Below, one piece after another: positions 23,713 to 34,047 of a stretch of 64,000 nucleotides of DNA. Location: NCBI RefSeq assembly GCF_029931775.1, contig NC_079312.1, positions 11,725,821 through 11,789,820 of the forward strand. The letters run 5' to 3'. Within the stretch, counting starts at the first letter, position 1, and every line of letters starts with the position of its first letter. Made by a program: the position numbers and the translations under genes. The stretch comes from Euleptes europaea. Lineage: Eukaryota > Chordata > Lepidosauria > Squamata > Sphaerodactylidae. The notes under the pieces were generated by a model. It was not told the DNA's origin. It ran no database searches and saw only the letters and a program-made list of their open reading frames with translations.

Positions 23713-24240
23713 AAATAGGGTTGTCAGATCCCCCAGAATTGGGGGGGGGGGTGTTGCCAGAACCAGACTGGGAAACTCTCAAGATTTGGGGATGGAGCTG
23801 GGGGAGGACAGGGACATTGGTGGGATACAATGCCGTAGTCAACCCTCCAAAGCAGCCATTTTTTCCAGGGGAACTGATCTCTTGTCATCTGGACAGCAGC
23901 TGTAATCTTCAGGGCTAGGGTTGCCAACCTCCAGGTGGGGGATGGAGATCTCCTGGAGTTACAATTTATCTTCAGACTATATAAACTGCGTATTTATTTG
24001 ATTTCTACCCTGCACCTTTCCCAGCAAAGCCGACCCAGAGCGGCTTCTAACAATCAATATATATAACACAAACCCATTTAAAATATTTATTCCACTTTTC
24101 TTGGGAGAAAATGGCTGCTTTGGAAGATGGGTTGCATGAGATTATACCCTACTGAGGTCCCTCCCCTCCCTAAATCCCACTTGCCCAGGCTCCAACCTCA
24201 AATCTCCAGGTATTTCCAAACCCGGAGTTGTCAGCCCTAC
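23713..24240 (+). mobile_element. two hAT MITE (family 1) copies, one interrupted
   Basis: A variant copy at about 23713-23920 (CCCTCCAAAGCAGCC, TTTTTCCAGGGGAACTGATC) is followed by a copy at about 23922-24240 beginning TAGGGTTGCCAACCTCCAGG. The latter is interrupted at about 23985-24090 by the minus-strand tail of a SINE or LINE. Confidence 0.6.
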
Positions 24241-24279
24241 TCCCCCTGGAGTAGGACAAAGCTATTACTGATGACAATT

Positions 24280-24560
24280 TTGAGCCATGATGCTTATTAA
24301 AATAGCAACCTGGACAGGGCAAAGCCGGGAGGTGATGTGGGGGCCCCTGGGAAATATCATCAACAGGTCCTTTGATACTGGGGACTTTGTGGGGGTGTGT
24401 GAAAGAGGCGGTGATGTGTCTGCTCTTAAAGAAACCATCCTTACATCCTAGAGATCTTGCCAACTACAGCCCAGTCTCAAACTTATTGTTTCTGGGCAAG
24501 GCAATTGAGAGAGTGTCCATTCCATTGGTCCTTTCTAAAAGAGGGAACCAAGGAGGGTCT
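24280..24560 (+). mobile_element. LINE reverse-transcriptase fragment (L2/CR1 group)
   Basis: A translated stretch reads LLKKPSLHPRDLANYSPVSN followed by LLFLGKAIERV, the RT motif 1-2 region of L2/CR1-group LINEs. The frame is open only briefly. Confidence 0.65.
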
Positions 24561-24689
24561 TACCACCCAGACTTGAATGTTGTTGGAACAGAATCCACGG
24601 GTGGTAGAACATGGGACCCAGAGAGACCCCTTGCAGGGCTTCCCAGCCTGGGGGAGCTTCTCCCCATTCCTTGCCCCACAGATCTTTAT

Positions 24690-24840
24690 CCTTCCAGGTA
24701 TCCTCCATCCTCACGCCAAGGGAACTCATCTGTTGCAAGACAGACAACAGGAGGAAGAAGTTTTTCAGTATTTCTCCTCTTTGTATCCTTTGTAGGAAGT
24801 GCAGCTCTATCATGTTAACCCTCTTAAACCCTAGTAGGTA
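24690..24840 (-). promoter_or_regulatory. extra first-exon/promoter module, degenerate
   Basis: Same layout as 23554-23712: GGGTTAACATGATAGAGCT, then CACTTCCTACAAAGGATACA, then GAGGATGGAGGATACCTGG. The donor position reads GATAAAGA instead of GGTAAAGA, so the splice site seems lost. It is a second module 1 kb upstream of the first for a single gene: either an old duplicate or the remnant of a lost fifth gene. Confidence 0.45.
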
Positions 24841-24874
24841 AAGAAAAAAAAGAATCATTCTGCTGCCACCATTT

Positions 24875-25012
24875 TTATCCTTAGAGGTAGGTTAGGCTGA
24901 GATTGTGTGACTGCTCCATCGTCACCCATGGAGTGGCCATGGCAGAGAGGGGATTCGAACCTGGGCTTCCCCAATCCTAGTCCAACTCTCTAACCACTAC
25001 CCCACACTGGCT
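24875..25012 (-). mobile_element. tRNA-derived SINE fragment
   Basis: GAGGTAGGTTAGGCTGAG and GGGATTCGAACCTGGG are the body and B-box region of the SINE type seen at 8395-8620. Confidence 0.65.
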
Positions 25013-25084
25013 TGCTTCTGGCCAGGAAAACCAGCTTTCTAAGCCCACAAGTAGCAGGCGGACGGTGGATTCTCAGTGGGATGG

Positions 25085-25200
25085 CCTGGCCACTCTGTTC
25101 ATGCTCAGAGGTATTGTCAGTCAGTGGAAATCCAGGCTTGGGTAAAGGGGCACCTCTCACGGACCGGTAAGGAGTACAAAGCTGCCCTCACAAAGGCAAT
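25085..25200 (-). promoter_or_regulatory. shared upstream block of the SCAN-ZNF genes
   Basis: CTCTGTTCATGCTCAGAGGT and a diverged CAGTCAGTGG in place of GCCAATGG; AAGGAGTACAAA follows, as at 34745-34880. It lies about 250 bp upstream of the module at 24690-24840. Confidence 0.35.
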
Positions 25201-25329
25201 GGGATACTAATTACAAAGTTATTTATTTCCTACATTTATGCCTCACCTCACCCACCAAAGTATGAAAGGCAGTTTACAAAATGCAATACCTTAAGATGCA
25301 GAAATAAATACAGTATATGATATTTTGTA

Positions 25330-25580
25330 TCTCATGGTTTTCCCTGCCTTTATTCCAAGGTGCTCAGAGCTGCATTCTCTCCTTCTCCCTCTCATCCTAA
25401 CAAAAACCCTGCAAAGTAGGCTGGGCTGAGAGATACGTGGTTCTCTCCTGCATCATTACAATAACTCTGCAAAGTAGGTCAGGCCAAGAAAGTGTAATTG
25501 GCTAAAGGTCACTCCAAAGCTTCCTGGCAACATGGGCATCTGAACCTGGGTCTTGCCAGTCCTAGTCTAATCTAATCCTT
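25330..25580 (-). mobile_element. tRNA-derived SINE, degraded
   Basis: Two partial copies of the body (GCAAAGTAGGCTGGGCTGAG and GCAAAGTAGGTCAGGCCAAG) and a head near CTGAACCTGGGTCTTGCC. Probably a SINE with an internal duplication or a second truncated insertion. Confidence 0.5.
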
Positions 25581-25866
25581 ACAAAATACTGCCTTGTGTG
25601 AACTGCTTTATTTTGGACATGCTTGTAATGCATTAATACTTTCCTTGGAGGAAACCTGAGAATAAAAATGTGATCCACAGAACTTGATCCATTGTGCCTT
25701 TTAATGTCCTTTAACATGGAGATATATTCCTCGCAGGTATTTTCAAGATTTTAGGAAGAGAACAACATATGCTGCTTTGGGTCCCATTGGACAGAAAGGC
25801 AGAGAAAAAATGCAGTAAATAAATAAGTAAATAAGTGTCCTTCAGTGTTACTGTCCTTCAGTGTTA

Positions 25867-25960
25867 CTCCTCTGAAGATGCCTGCCACAGCTGCTGGCGA
25901 AACGTCAGGAAAGAAAATACCAAGACCACGGTTACACAGCCTGGATAACCTACAAGAATC
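25867..25960 (+). mobile_element. Penelope-like element tail with hammerhead motif
   Basis: Contains CTGAAGA, a GCC...GGC arm, GAAAC and GTC followed by AGGA, all as in the copy at 59434-59530, then the same downstream tail. The core residues are intact. It lies about 90 bp beyond the stop codon of gene B, opposite in strand to the gene. Confidence 0.7.
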
Positions 25961-26049
25961 AAATAAGTAAATAAGTGGTTCCCCCCACTTTTGTGGAGTC
26001 TCAGATAATTATTACAGCATGGAATCAGCTCTTCCCACATTCTGAGCAT

Positions 26050-27305
26050 TTATAAAATTCCTCTTGTGTGGATAGTCTGATGTCTTTGAAGATATTTTTT
26101 CTGAGTGAATTTCTTTCCACACTCTAAGCATGTATAGGGCTTCTCCCCTGTGTGACTTCTATGATGCACAGTAAGTTTATCACGTGTTCTGAACCTCTTT
26201 GCACACTCCAAGCACTTGTATGGTTTCTCTCCAGAATGAATTCTTTGGTGTATAACAAGGTACGATTTAGCAGAGAAGCTCTTCTCACACTCTGAGCAGT
26301 TGTAAGGTTTTTCCCCTGTGTGCATCCTTTGATGTCGTAGGAGAAGTGCTCTATATAGAAAGTTCTTCCCACACTCGGAACACATGTGGGGCTTCTTTCC
26401 ATGGTGCATCCTGAGATGCAGATTAAATTGGGTTTGATTTGAAAAGTTCAGTCCACACTCCAAACACTTATATGGTTCCTCCAGCATGTGGATCCTCCGA
26501 TGTGAAGTAAGCTTTGTTTTCTGACTGAAGCTCTTCCCACACTCAGAGCATTTAAACCCTTTGTCCTCTGAATGAATTATTTGATGCCGGACAAGACTCG
26601 ATTTAAGGGAAAAGCTTTTCCCACACTCAGAGCAGTTGTGCGGCCTCTCTCCTGTGTGGCTTCTCTGATGATCTCGGAGGTGCGATTTCTGTCTGAAGCT
26701 CTTTTCACACTCAAAGCATTGAAATGGCTTCTCTCCATTGTGTGTCTGTAAATGTATATTAAAGTTGGTAACATTGGAGAAGGTCATCCCACACATTGGG
26801 CATTCATACTGATTCTCCTCCGTGTGAATTCTATGATCTGAAGTATGGCTTCTGGTCTTGATGAAGCTGTTTCCAAGCTCTGTCTTTTCATTTTGTTTTT
26901 CCACTATGTGGATTCTGCCCTTGTTCTTTCTCTTCTGAGCTGGCATCTCTTCCTGGTTCGGGATTTTGGAGAAGTCCCTTGCTTGGTAAAGAATGGTTGT
27001 CTCACTTCTCTTGACCACACAATTTCCAAACTCCACACTTTCATTTTGTTTTACCCCAGTGTGGATTCTCCCATCAACACTGGGGTGTTTGTCCCTTCGC
27101 TTTTTGGTTGGCATTTCTTGTTGGACTAGAAGTTCCCCAAAGTACTCTGCTTGGCAAGGAATGGGTTGGTCCCTCTTCTCAATTGCATGGCTTCCCTCCT
27201 GCCTCTCTGGTTCATCTGGATTCTCAATGTTTCCTTCGGTCTCCTCCTTCTTGACTTTTTCCCATGATAACCCAAGTAATCCCCCAACTTTCGCCTCCAC
27301 ATTAT
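26050..27305 (-). CDS. SCAN-ZNF gene B, terminal C2H2 zinc-finger exon
   Basis: An open exon of 1256 nt with a CCAGCAG acceptor, opening in phase 1 and ending at a stop at 26050. It starts DNVEAKVGGLLGLSWEKVKK, followed by an acidic lead-in of about 190 residues. Then come nine canonical C2H2 fingers (first YECPMCGMTF, last [20 protein letters not shown]) joined mostly by TGEKP-type linkers. The lead-in repeats a PIPCQ...QEMP block twice, a feature shared with genes A and C. All zinc ligands are present, so this exon looks functional, although the SCAN exon and the linker of the same gene are damaged. Confidence 0.92.
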
Positions 27306-27440
27306 CTGCTGGAATAAAGACACAGAGAGAGATCCAATCGCCATCCATAAAAGGCAGCCTTTTCCAGAACCTACCCTCTGCCACAGTGAACAGCTGATCA
27401 TACCTTTTACCTGGTCAGATGTTCCTGGGGCCATAGATAA

Positions 27441-27620
27441 TAACATAAGAAGAGCCCTGCTGGATTAGACCAGCAGTCCATCTAGTCCATCATCCTGTCT
27501 CACTCAGTGGCCAACCACCTGCTCTGGAGGGCCAACAGACAGGGAACAAAGGCCCTTTCCCTGATGTTGCCTCCTGGCAAAAGTATTTAGAGATTGACTG
27601 CCTCTGACACACACTCTCTC
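27441..27620 (-). mobile_element. CR1 3'-end fragment (second subfamily)
   Basis: CATAAGAAGAGCCCTGCTGG and CAGTGGCCAACCACCTGC are the 3' end motif also found, in plus orientation, at the end of the CR1 copy at about 55540-55910. Confidence 0.65.
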
Positions 27621-28033
27621 CTTCCTGTCCTCAACATGAACTTCCTCCCATAGGAGGAACATTTCTTCCTGCCACCCATCCTGTGAGTTTCCTTCTTTGG
27701 GATTGGGGTAGAGCTGGGTCTTATTTAAGTTTTATTGTTCAAGATCTAAGAACAAGGGGAAAGAAAGAAAGGATTGGGGTTCAAAACATTACCATATAAT
27801 CAAATCTTATTATGGCCAACAATGGCAAAAAAATCAATACTTGACACATCAGTACTGGATTGTCATAGAACATTCTTGTGAATTCTAAAGGCCAAAGAGT
27901 ATTCTTTCCCCTCCAAACATCAAACCAGAGAGTTAAAAGAGGAACACTGTAAATTAAATTCTGGGCTCCTTTCCAGAGCCTGCAGTCACCATCTCTTAGT
28001 GTTCAGAGGCAGAAAGCCAATGAAAGCTAGTCA

Positions 28034-28363
28034 ATGGGTCTCCAACCTTTTTGAGCCTGCGCACACCATTGGAATTCTGACACAGCATGGTGGGAACAGC
28101 CACAAAATGGCTGCCACAGGAGGCAGAGCCAGCCACAGTATGGCTTCCCATAGCTTACCTTCAGTCACAAAGCGAAGATCATCCCTGTGCTGTGGTGGCA
28201 GCTTCTGCCAAAGCAATGTTTTAAAAAATCTGCACAGCCAATCAAATCTCCATTGGCCAAGCAGAAGACTTGCTAGGTAAAAGCCCTAAAAACACTTGGC
28301 AGGTGCCAAAAAAAGGTGTCAGTGGGTACTACAGCATCTACAGGCATCATGTTGGGGACCTCT
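28034..28363 (+). mobile_element. hAT-type MITE (family 2), intact ends
   Basis: Begins ATGGGTCTCCAACCTTTTTG and ends GTTGGGGACCTCTG, flanked by a perfect 8-bp duplication GCTAGTCA (28026-28033 and 28364-28371). This copy fixes the family as hAT-like. Confidence 0.8.
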
Positions 28364-28371
28364 GGCTAGTC

Positions 28372-29050
28372 ACTGGGCAAATGATAGAGAAGGCCTGATA
28401 CCATCGTGCCCATCCTGGAAGCTTACTGGAAGCATCTCAATGGCCACTGCAAGAAAGAGGATGCTAGACTAGGTGGGCCTTTGGTCTCATCTGGCAGGGC
28501 TCTACACCTTTGGGAGAGTTTTTACATTTATCCTCTCACTTCAACCCCTTTTGCCTAGAATTGTCTGGAAAGTTTAAGGACAGAGAAGCCCTTGAAAGGC
28601 AAGATGGAGCAACAGAAGGCGCTTCGGAGCCTCCCAAAATATATATGTTTGCTGGCGGAGGGGGAGGGGAGAAGCCAGAACCTCATGAAGTGAACCCCAC
28701 CATTCCAAGGGGACAAGCGTAGTTTTGGGACTGAAATCCAGTTGTTCAGGGGAGGCCTGGAGTCATCTAGCTGACCACTCTAAGAAAGAGTTGATAGGTG
28801 AATGCATTTTTTTACATTCCTGTTTATTCCTTTTTCTGTGTTCTATTCGTATCAGTCAATTCAACTAATTACATTAGAATTAAGTGTCTAGTTTACGTTA
28901 TGGATTTTGAATCTACTCTGCTTTAAGATTGTATAGGGCCACCCTTTCACTTACTTTGATTTAGTTCTGTCCTGTTATTGTAAAGAAGACCTATCTTGTC
29001 CCAGATGCCACAGTCTGAACAACTGTTGGTTTTGTTATTCCTAAAGCGTG
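28372..29050. other. intron of gene B
   Basis: About 28490-28720 resembles the intron of gene A at about 16420-16510 (TTTAAGGACAGAGAAGCCC against TTTAAGGGCAGAGCTTCCC), a trace of the shared ancestral intron. Nothing else recognised. Confidence 0.4.
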
Positions 29051-29064
29051 CTGGTCAGGGCAAT

Positions 29065-29292
29065 GTGTGTGTGTGTGTGTAAAGTGCCGACAAGTCGCAG
29101 CCGATTTATGGCGACCCCTTTTTGGGGTTTTCAAGGCAAGAGACTAACAGAGGTGGTTTGCCAGTGCCTTCCTCTGCACAGCAACCCTGGTATTCCTTGG
29201 TGGTCTCCCATCCAAATACTAACCAGGGCTGACCCTGCTTAGTTCTGAGATCTGACAAGATCAGGCTAGCCTGGGCCATCCAGGTCAGGGAA
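29065..29292 (-). mobile_element. 5S-rRNA-derived SINE
   Basis: On the minus strand it begins with a 5S-like head (AACTAAGCAGGGTCAGCC for the A-box side, TTTGGATGGGAGACCACC for the C-box side) and ends GGTCGCCATAAATCGGC, CGACTTGTCGGCAC and a (CA)n tail. Flanked by a 13-bp duplication TGGTCAGGGCAAT (29052-29064, 29293-29305). The tail resembles the BovB 3' end (GGTCGCCATGAGTCGG), so BovB is the likely mobiliser. Not a 5S gene. Confidence 0.88.
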
Positions 29293-29391
29293 TGGTCAGG
29301 GCAATACAGCCTTGAAAATCTCTGAAGTGGAACGAACAGCAGCCCCATTCCCCCTCCTTTTTTAGATGGTATGTGACCTTTGGGGTCAGGA

Positions 29392-30078
29392 TAGGGTTGC
29401 CAACCTCCAGGTAGTTATTGCTGTGTTCCGTATGGAAAAATACCGAAATAATGATCAAAATTTACTACTAAACCTTGTTTGCCTTTACGGGATGTTGTGT
29501 ATACTTCATACAAACTTACAGTCATATGGCTTATCTCATACACATACATACAGATTTAAACATCTGAATACGCAGGCATAATATGCCCTTGCAATTTTTC
29601 CATCTAGTATAATTGCCAATTTTTCTATGAGCATTACCCTCAAAGAAAAATTGGCAATTACACCAGATTTGGAAAAATTGCAAGGGCATATTATGCCTGC
29701 GTATTCAGATGTGTAAATCTGTATGTATGTGTGTAAGATAAGGCATATGACTGTAAGATTGTATGAAGTATACACAACATCCAGTAAAGGCAAACAAGGT
29801 TTAGTTGTAAATTTTGTTCATTATTTCAGTATTTTTCCATACGGAACACAGCAATAACTATATACCAATTAGCACTGGTTACCAAACCTCCAGGTAGTAG
29901 CTGGATATCTCCTGCTATTACAACTGATCTCCAGCCGAAAGAGATCACCTGGAGAAAATGGCCGCTTTGCCAATTGGACTCTATGGCATTAAAGTCCCTC
30001 CCCTCTCCAGACCCTGCCCGCCTCAGGCTTCGCCCCAAAAACCTCCCGCCGGTGGCAAAGAGGGACATGGCAACCCTA
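29392..30078 (+). mobile_element. hAT MITE (family 1) holding a hairpin insertion
   Basis: Begins TAGGGTTGCCAACCTCC and ends TGGCAACCCTA, flanked by perfect 8-bp duplications GGTCAGGA (29384-29391, 30079-30086). The interior past 29880 is the standard family body (GGAGAAAATGGCCGCTTTGC, TTGGACTCTATGGCATTA). Confidence 0.85.
29412..29860. mobile_element. 449-bp near-perfect hairpin element
   Basis: Starts TAGTTATTGCTGTGTTCCG and ends with its complement CGGAACACAGCAATAACTA. The two arms of about 210 bp pair with only scattered mismatches around a short loop near 29628-29645. TA at both ends would suit a Tc1/mariner-type MITE. A roughly 19-bp direct repeat of host sequence (TTGCCAACCTCCAGGTAG and a near copy at about 29880) flanks it, which that class does not explain. 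Confidence 0.75.
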
Positions 30079-30184
30079 GGTCAGGAAACAATTTTGGGGT
30101 CAGGAAGCAATTCTTCTCCAAGCCAGATTGGCCAGGGATCCTGGAGGGTTTTGGGGGGGGCATCTTCTGGGCAAGGAGTAGGAG

Positions 30185-30290
30185 TCACTGGGGGGTGTGG
30201 GGGGGGGAAGAAGTAGTTGTGAATTTCCTGCATTATGAACGGGACTAGATGACCCCGGAGGTCCCTTCCAACCCTATGATTCTATGAATG
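30185..30290 (+). mobile_element. CR1 3'-end fragment
   Basis: GTGAATTTCCTGCATTATG followed by CCTATGATTCTATGA, the CR1 tail. Confidence 0.65.
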
Positions 30291-30784
30291 ACATCTCTAG
30301 GTTGCCCCAGCTCCTGGGAAGTGAGGGATCACCAAACGCAAGACAGGAGGGGAGATTTCTCTGTGGCTAATTATATTGTAATCAATATGTTATTGGCTAT
30401 ACGTAAATCCTGATGATGCCACTATTACTATAACCAGTCTTGCAAGTCCTTGCCCTGGGCCATTGCCAAGAGATTTCTATAGAGATTTTAAGGTACGGAC
30501 TATTGATCAATTAACAAATCTTTTTTAGAATAAAAATCTTAATCTATGTATTATTGGGTTCGGGTTCAGGACTCCCTGCACTGGAACCAAATTTTCCCCG
30601 TCATAGGCACTGGGCCTTGTTCAGCAGGGCTCTTCATAAGTACCAGCCCTTTGCTCTGGAATATCTATTATTTAAGGACACTGCAACCCTAAAGGGATTA
30701 AAAGTCCCACAGCTGAGCTCAGCTCCAGAACAGCTTCCAAGCTTCCCAGATCTCAAGCCCCAAAAGGCCTCCCTACCTCCTTAC

Positions 30785-30898
30785 CCAGGGGGCTGGCCTC
30801 TCTGTCCTCCTCTTCCTTGATGTCCACTGAGGGATGCCTTTGCTTCTTTTCAGACGGATTCGCGCCTGCCTCAGAAACACTCCCAGCTGCTGCCTTCA
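30785..30898 (-). CDS. SCAN-ZNF gene B, linker exon, 5' end lost
   Basis: Reads AAAGSVSEAGANPSEKKQRH followed by PSVDIKEEDREASPL with a CTGG|GTAAG donor after 30785, clearly the paralogue of the 121-nt linker exons. The first codons (expected VPLEE) and a pyrimidine tract with CAG in the right phase are not found: the sequence right of 30898 is unrelated. The nearest CAG would put the exon out of frame. The exon may be skipped or the gene dead. Confidence 0.6.
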
Positions 30899-31240
30899 GA
30901 ACAATCAAGAATTGGCCATTAATAAGAATTAAAGCTCTTCATGAAAGACTAATTATCATCCAAACCATCAGACTTCAACATATAAAATATGTAACTGGGT
31001 ACAGTATTCAAAAACCAAGGCACTACCACCAAGAAGGTCCCAGACATAGTTGGCACCAATTGAACTGCATGGGAGGAGGGAAGGAGATCTTCAGGACTCC
31101 TGGGGTCAAAACCTGCAGATGCGTTTCAGGCTGCACCTGTCACCAATGGAGATGGTAAGGGGACAGGAATCTAGAGCTCCCAGAGAACTACTAGACCTGT
31201 TGTTTCAGGGAAGAGTCACCCCATCAAGACTGGCCAACCA
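30899..31240. other. insertion or unrecognised intron sequence in gene B
   Basis: This sequence replaces the acceptor region of the linker exon. It contains GAACTGCATGGGAGGAGGGA and a downstream part resembling a SINE, but no family can be named. Confidence 0.3.
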
Positions 31241-31429
31241 CTGAATCCTAGATTGAGAGAGAATTCCTCCCCACCCAAAAACTCGGGAATGAGCTTCCAG
31301 GGATTTGAGGCAACAGACTCTTCCATCACACCCTGGCATTCCCCTTCTCCTCCCTGAGATGGACAGAGATCTCAGCCCTGACTCCACCCTAGACCCTTCT
31401 GCACTCAGGACCCATCAGAGGGGCCTCAC

Positions 31430-32153
31430 CTTCTTCCCCTGCCTGAAGAGGAACTCCTCGGCCAGGGCCACTGCCTGGGAGCAGCTCTCAGGGCCACTTT
31501 TCCTCACCCAGCTCTGGATCTCTGTTGGCAGGATGCTCAGCAGCTGCTCCAAGATCAAGAACTCCAGGATCTGCTCCTTGCTGTGATTCTCCACTCTCAG
31601 CCACCCACAGCACATTTCCCGCAGTCGTCTGTACGTCCCTCTCGGCCCCTCGGCCTCCTGGTAGCAGAAATGCCTGAACTGCTGACGCTGCTTCTCCCGG
31701 CTCAGGGTGTCCCCATGCAAGATAGCTGCCTTTACCTTCCCATAATCCTCTCTTTCTGTGAGATCCAGACTGTTAAAGGCCCCCTCAGCTTCTCCACTGA
31801 GGGCTGGGAGGAGTTGGGTCACCCACTCTTGTTTGGACCATCGACAGGCTTCGGCCACTTGCTCAAACGAGGCCAGGAAGGCCTTGGCGTCTTCCCAGTG
31901 TGAAGGTTTCTCTGGCAACTGTGGGATTCCGCATCCAGAGAGGGGTTTTTCCACTGTCCTGAGAAACTCCTGCCACTGGGCTTCCCAGTGTGCAAGGGAA
32001 AGGGATCCCTCCTCTGCTTGCTGATCCATTGGATCTCCAGGTGTCCTTTGCAAGAATTCTTCAATACTCCCAGCCTGGAGGACATGAGGGGCTTTTCCTC
32101 TCCCTTCTGATATTTCTTGTAATTTGGGGCCTGTGGGGGTTTTGCATCTTCAT
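31430..32153 (-). CDS. SCAN-ZNF gene B, SCAN exon (start codon out of frame)
   Basis: The frame from about 32135 to the donor GAAG|GTGAGG at 31430 is open and gives [40 protein letters not shown] and the SCAN core [20 protein letters not shown]. The only ATG in the place used by genes A and C (32153, with a second at 32147) is separated from this frame by a run of five G (32135-32139 on the given strand) where four would fit. One extra base thus breaks the start. It could be a sequencing or assembly error in a homopolymer, or a real null. The domain itself is well conserved. Confidence 0.8.
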
Positions 32154-32569
32154 TGTGGCCTCCGAATGATTATTTGGTGATAGGTACCCAACAACTCTGG
32201 AAATCAATTACACCATTGAAGACTTGGCATCTACCCAGAGCAAAGAAGAGACAGAACCGAGAGTGAGAAAGAGCACACGCTGAAGGGAACCATTAGCTTC
32301 CAGTCTGGGGGTGTTGTGCCTGAGTAATCATACCTGCATCACATTCAGACATACATGCAAGCTACACGCATAAGCTGCTTACAAGCAAAACCACAGAAGC
32401 CGCTTCCCAGTGGCCCCCCCTTTCCTTTAGCACCAAGCACGTACGTTTCGACAGCCTCCCTCCTACCTATTCCTCCTTTTTGATCCTTTCGCTTCACCCT
32501 GCAAGGGAACCCTCTGAACTGCTCAATAAGATAGGCTCCATTAATGTAGCGAGGCTCACGCACGCGCTG

Positions 32570-32795
32570 AAGAAATTAATGACGTTGCATTGACAAGTTA
32601 AAATCAGATGTTAAGAAAATGTATCATTGTTATATTGGAATGTCAAACGTCTATAAAACCTCTTGCATTTGCCCTGCCTTGGGGTGACACGATCACAGAG
32701 CTGTTTGTCTGGATCCTGGTTCACCCGGTTATGACTTCTTGGCCAATAAAGCAAGCTGTAATTAACCAACCTCCTGCCCTCATTGCTCTCATTGG
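32570..32795 (+). mobile_element. possible solo LTR
   Basis: A TATAAAA box near 32653 and an AATAAA near 32746 lie about 90 bp apart, as in the U3-R region of an LTR. The ends are not certain and no second copy is present in the window. Weak call. Confidence 0.2.
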
Positions 32796-32799
32796 ACTC

Positions 32800-33357
32800 T
32801 ATGAGAATGGGGGAGCACAACAGGGGCTACCACTTAATTTTTACTGGCCACATATGAAATTGTGTGTTTTAGACCTTAAATATAGAAATTATGAATCATT
32901 TAGAATATTTTTTCAAGGTCAGTATCTGGTCTTTACCCCTCAGTCTGTCTTGTATGTGCCAATCAATCTTTCAAAGGGCATCAAAAGGGTCCCCTCAGAA
33001 AGGCTGACCCCATGGGGTTTCACAGGAAACTGCCTTACATTACACAGAGTCAGAAGTACTGTGGGCTCTGGAGTCTTTCCCCAGCAGGCTGGAGATGCCT
33101 TGGAGTGAGCATTTGTCCTCTGGCATCCAAAGCACGTGCTGGACCACTGAGCTATGCCTTCCACTTACATCTACCCCACAGATATTCCTTTATCCTCAAC
33201 CAAGTGGCACTTGCAGAGAACACCACAGAAGACAGCGGCACTCAGTGTCAGACATTCCTCAATCTTTCAGGACACTGTTGGTTACATCACTTAAGTCAGC
33301 GAGCCAATCCACTTGGTTCAAGATGAGCAAGCCCCAGCTAGACTAGGATGGCCAAGT
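32800..33357. other. intron or flank of gene B
   Basis: A degraded minus-strand tRNA SINE lies at about 33020-33165 (GAAACTGCCTTACATTACAC at its 3' end, GACCACTGAGCTATGCC at its head). The rest is unrecognised. Confidence 0.45.
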
Positions 33358-33580
33358 CTAGGATTGCCAACCTCCAGGTGGGAGCTGGAGATCTCCTGGA
33401 ATTACAGCTGATCTCCAGATAACAGGGATCCATTTTGCTGGTGAAAATGGCAGCTTTGGTGGGTGGACTCTACGGCATTATACCCTACTGAGGTTTCTCC
33501 CCAATCCCTGCCCTCCCAGGCCCCTTCCCCCCAAATTTCTAATAATTTTCCAACCTGGCGTTGGCTAATCTGACCTGACA
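33358..33580 (+). mobile_element. hAT MITE (family 1)
   Basis: Begins TAGGATTGCCAACCTCCAGG, with GGAGATCTCCTGGAATTACA and CCCTACTGAGG inside. The right end is diverged and no clean duplication is seen. Confidence 0.65.
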
Positions 33581-33875
33581 AAGGCCCCAGGATGGGGAGA
33601 GGAAGGGTCAAAGCCTGCTCGGAAAATGTCTAGGGCAGGGATTTCCCCAAAAGGCAGAGGAAGCTGCCACAGGTGGCAAACAGAGGTGAAGAACGCTTTG
33701 TGGTATTCAACACTCTTCAGGTATCTTCTTCTCAGAAATTCTTACAACACTACTGTAAAGTAGGCCAACATTAATCGGAGCAGAGAAGGGGCCAGCCTTC
33801 CCGGCTCTGCATGTGGGACCCAGAGACAACCCCTTGCAGGGCTGCCCGTCCTTTCTCCACCCTGCACCTGTTTAC

Positions 33876-34032
33876 CACTCCACGCATCCCCAGGTGCAGC
33901 TCCAGCCTCAGTCCTCCAGCTCTCCTACAAGGAGGAAGTTGAAAGACTTCAGTGTCTCTCCCCTCCCATTGCATCCTCTCTAGGAAATTAGCTCTATCGC
34001 TTTAACCCTGTTAAGCCCAAGTAGGCAAAAGG
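33876..34032 (-). promoter_or_regulatory. gene B first-exon/promoter module
   Basis: On the minus strand: GGGTTAAAGCGATAGAGCT, TTTCCTAGAGAGGATGCA, GGAGAGCTGGAGGACTGAGG, donor GAGTG|GTAAACAG. Same order and spacing as the block upstream of genes A and C. It lies 1.7 kb upstream of the gene B SCAN exon. Confidence 0.5.
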
Positions 34033-34047
34033 AAAATACTCTAATAA

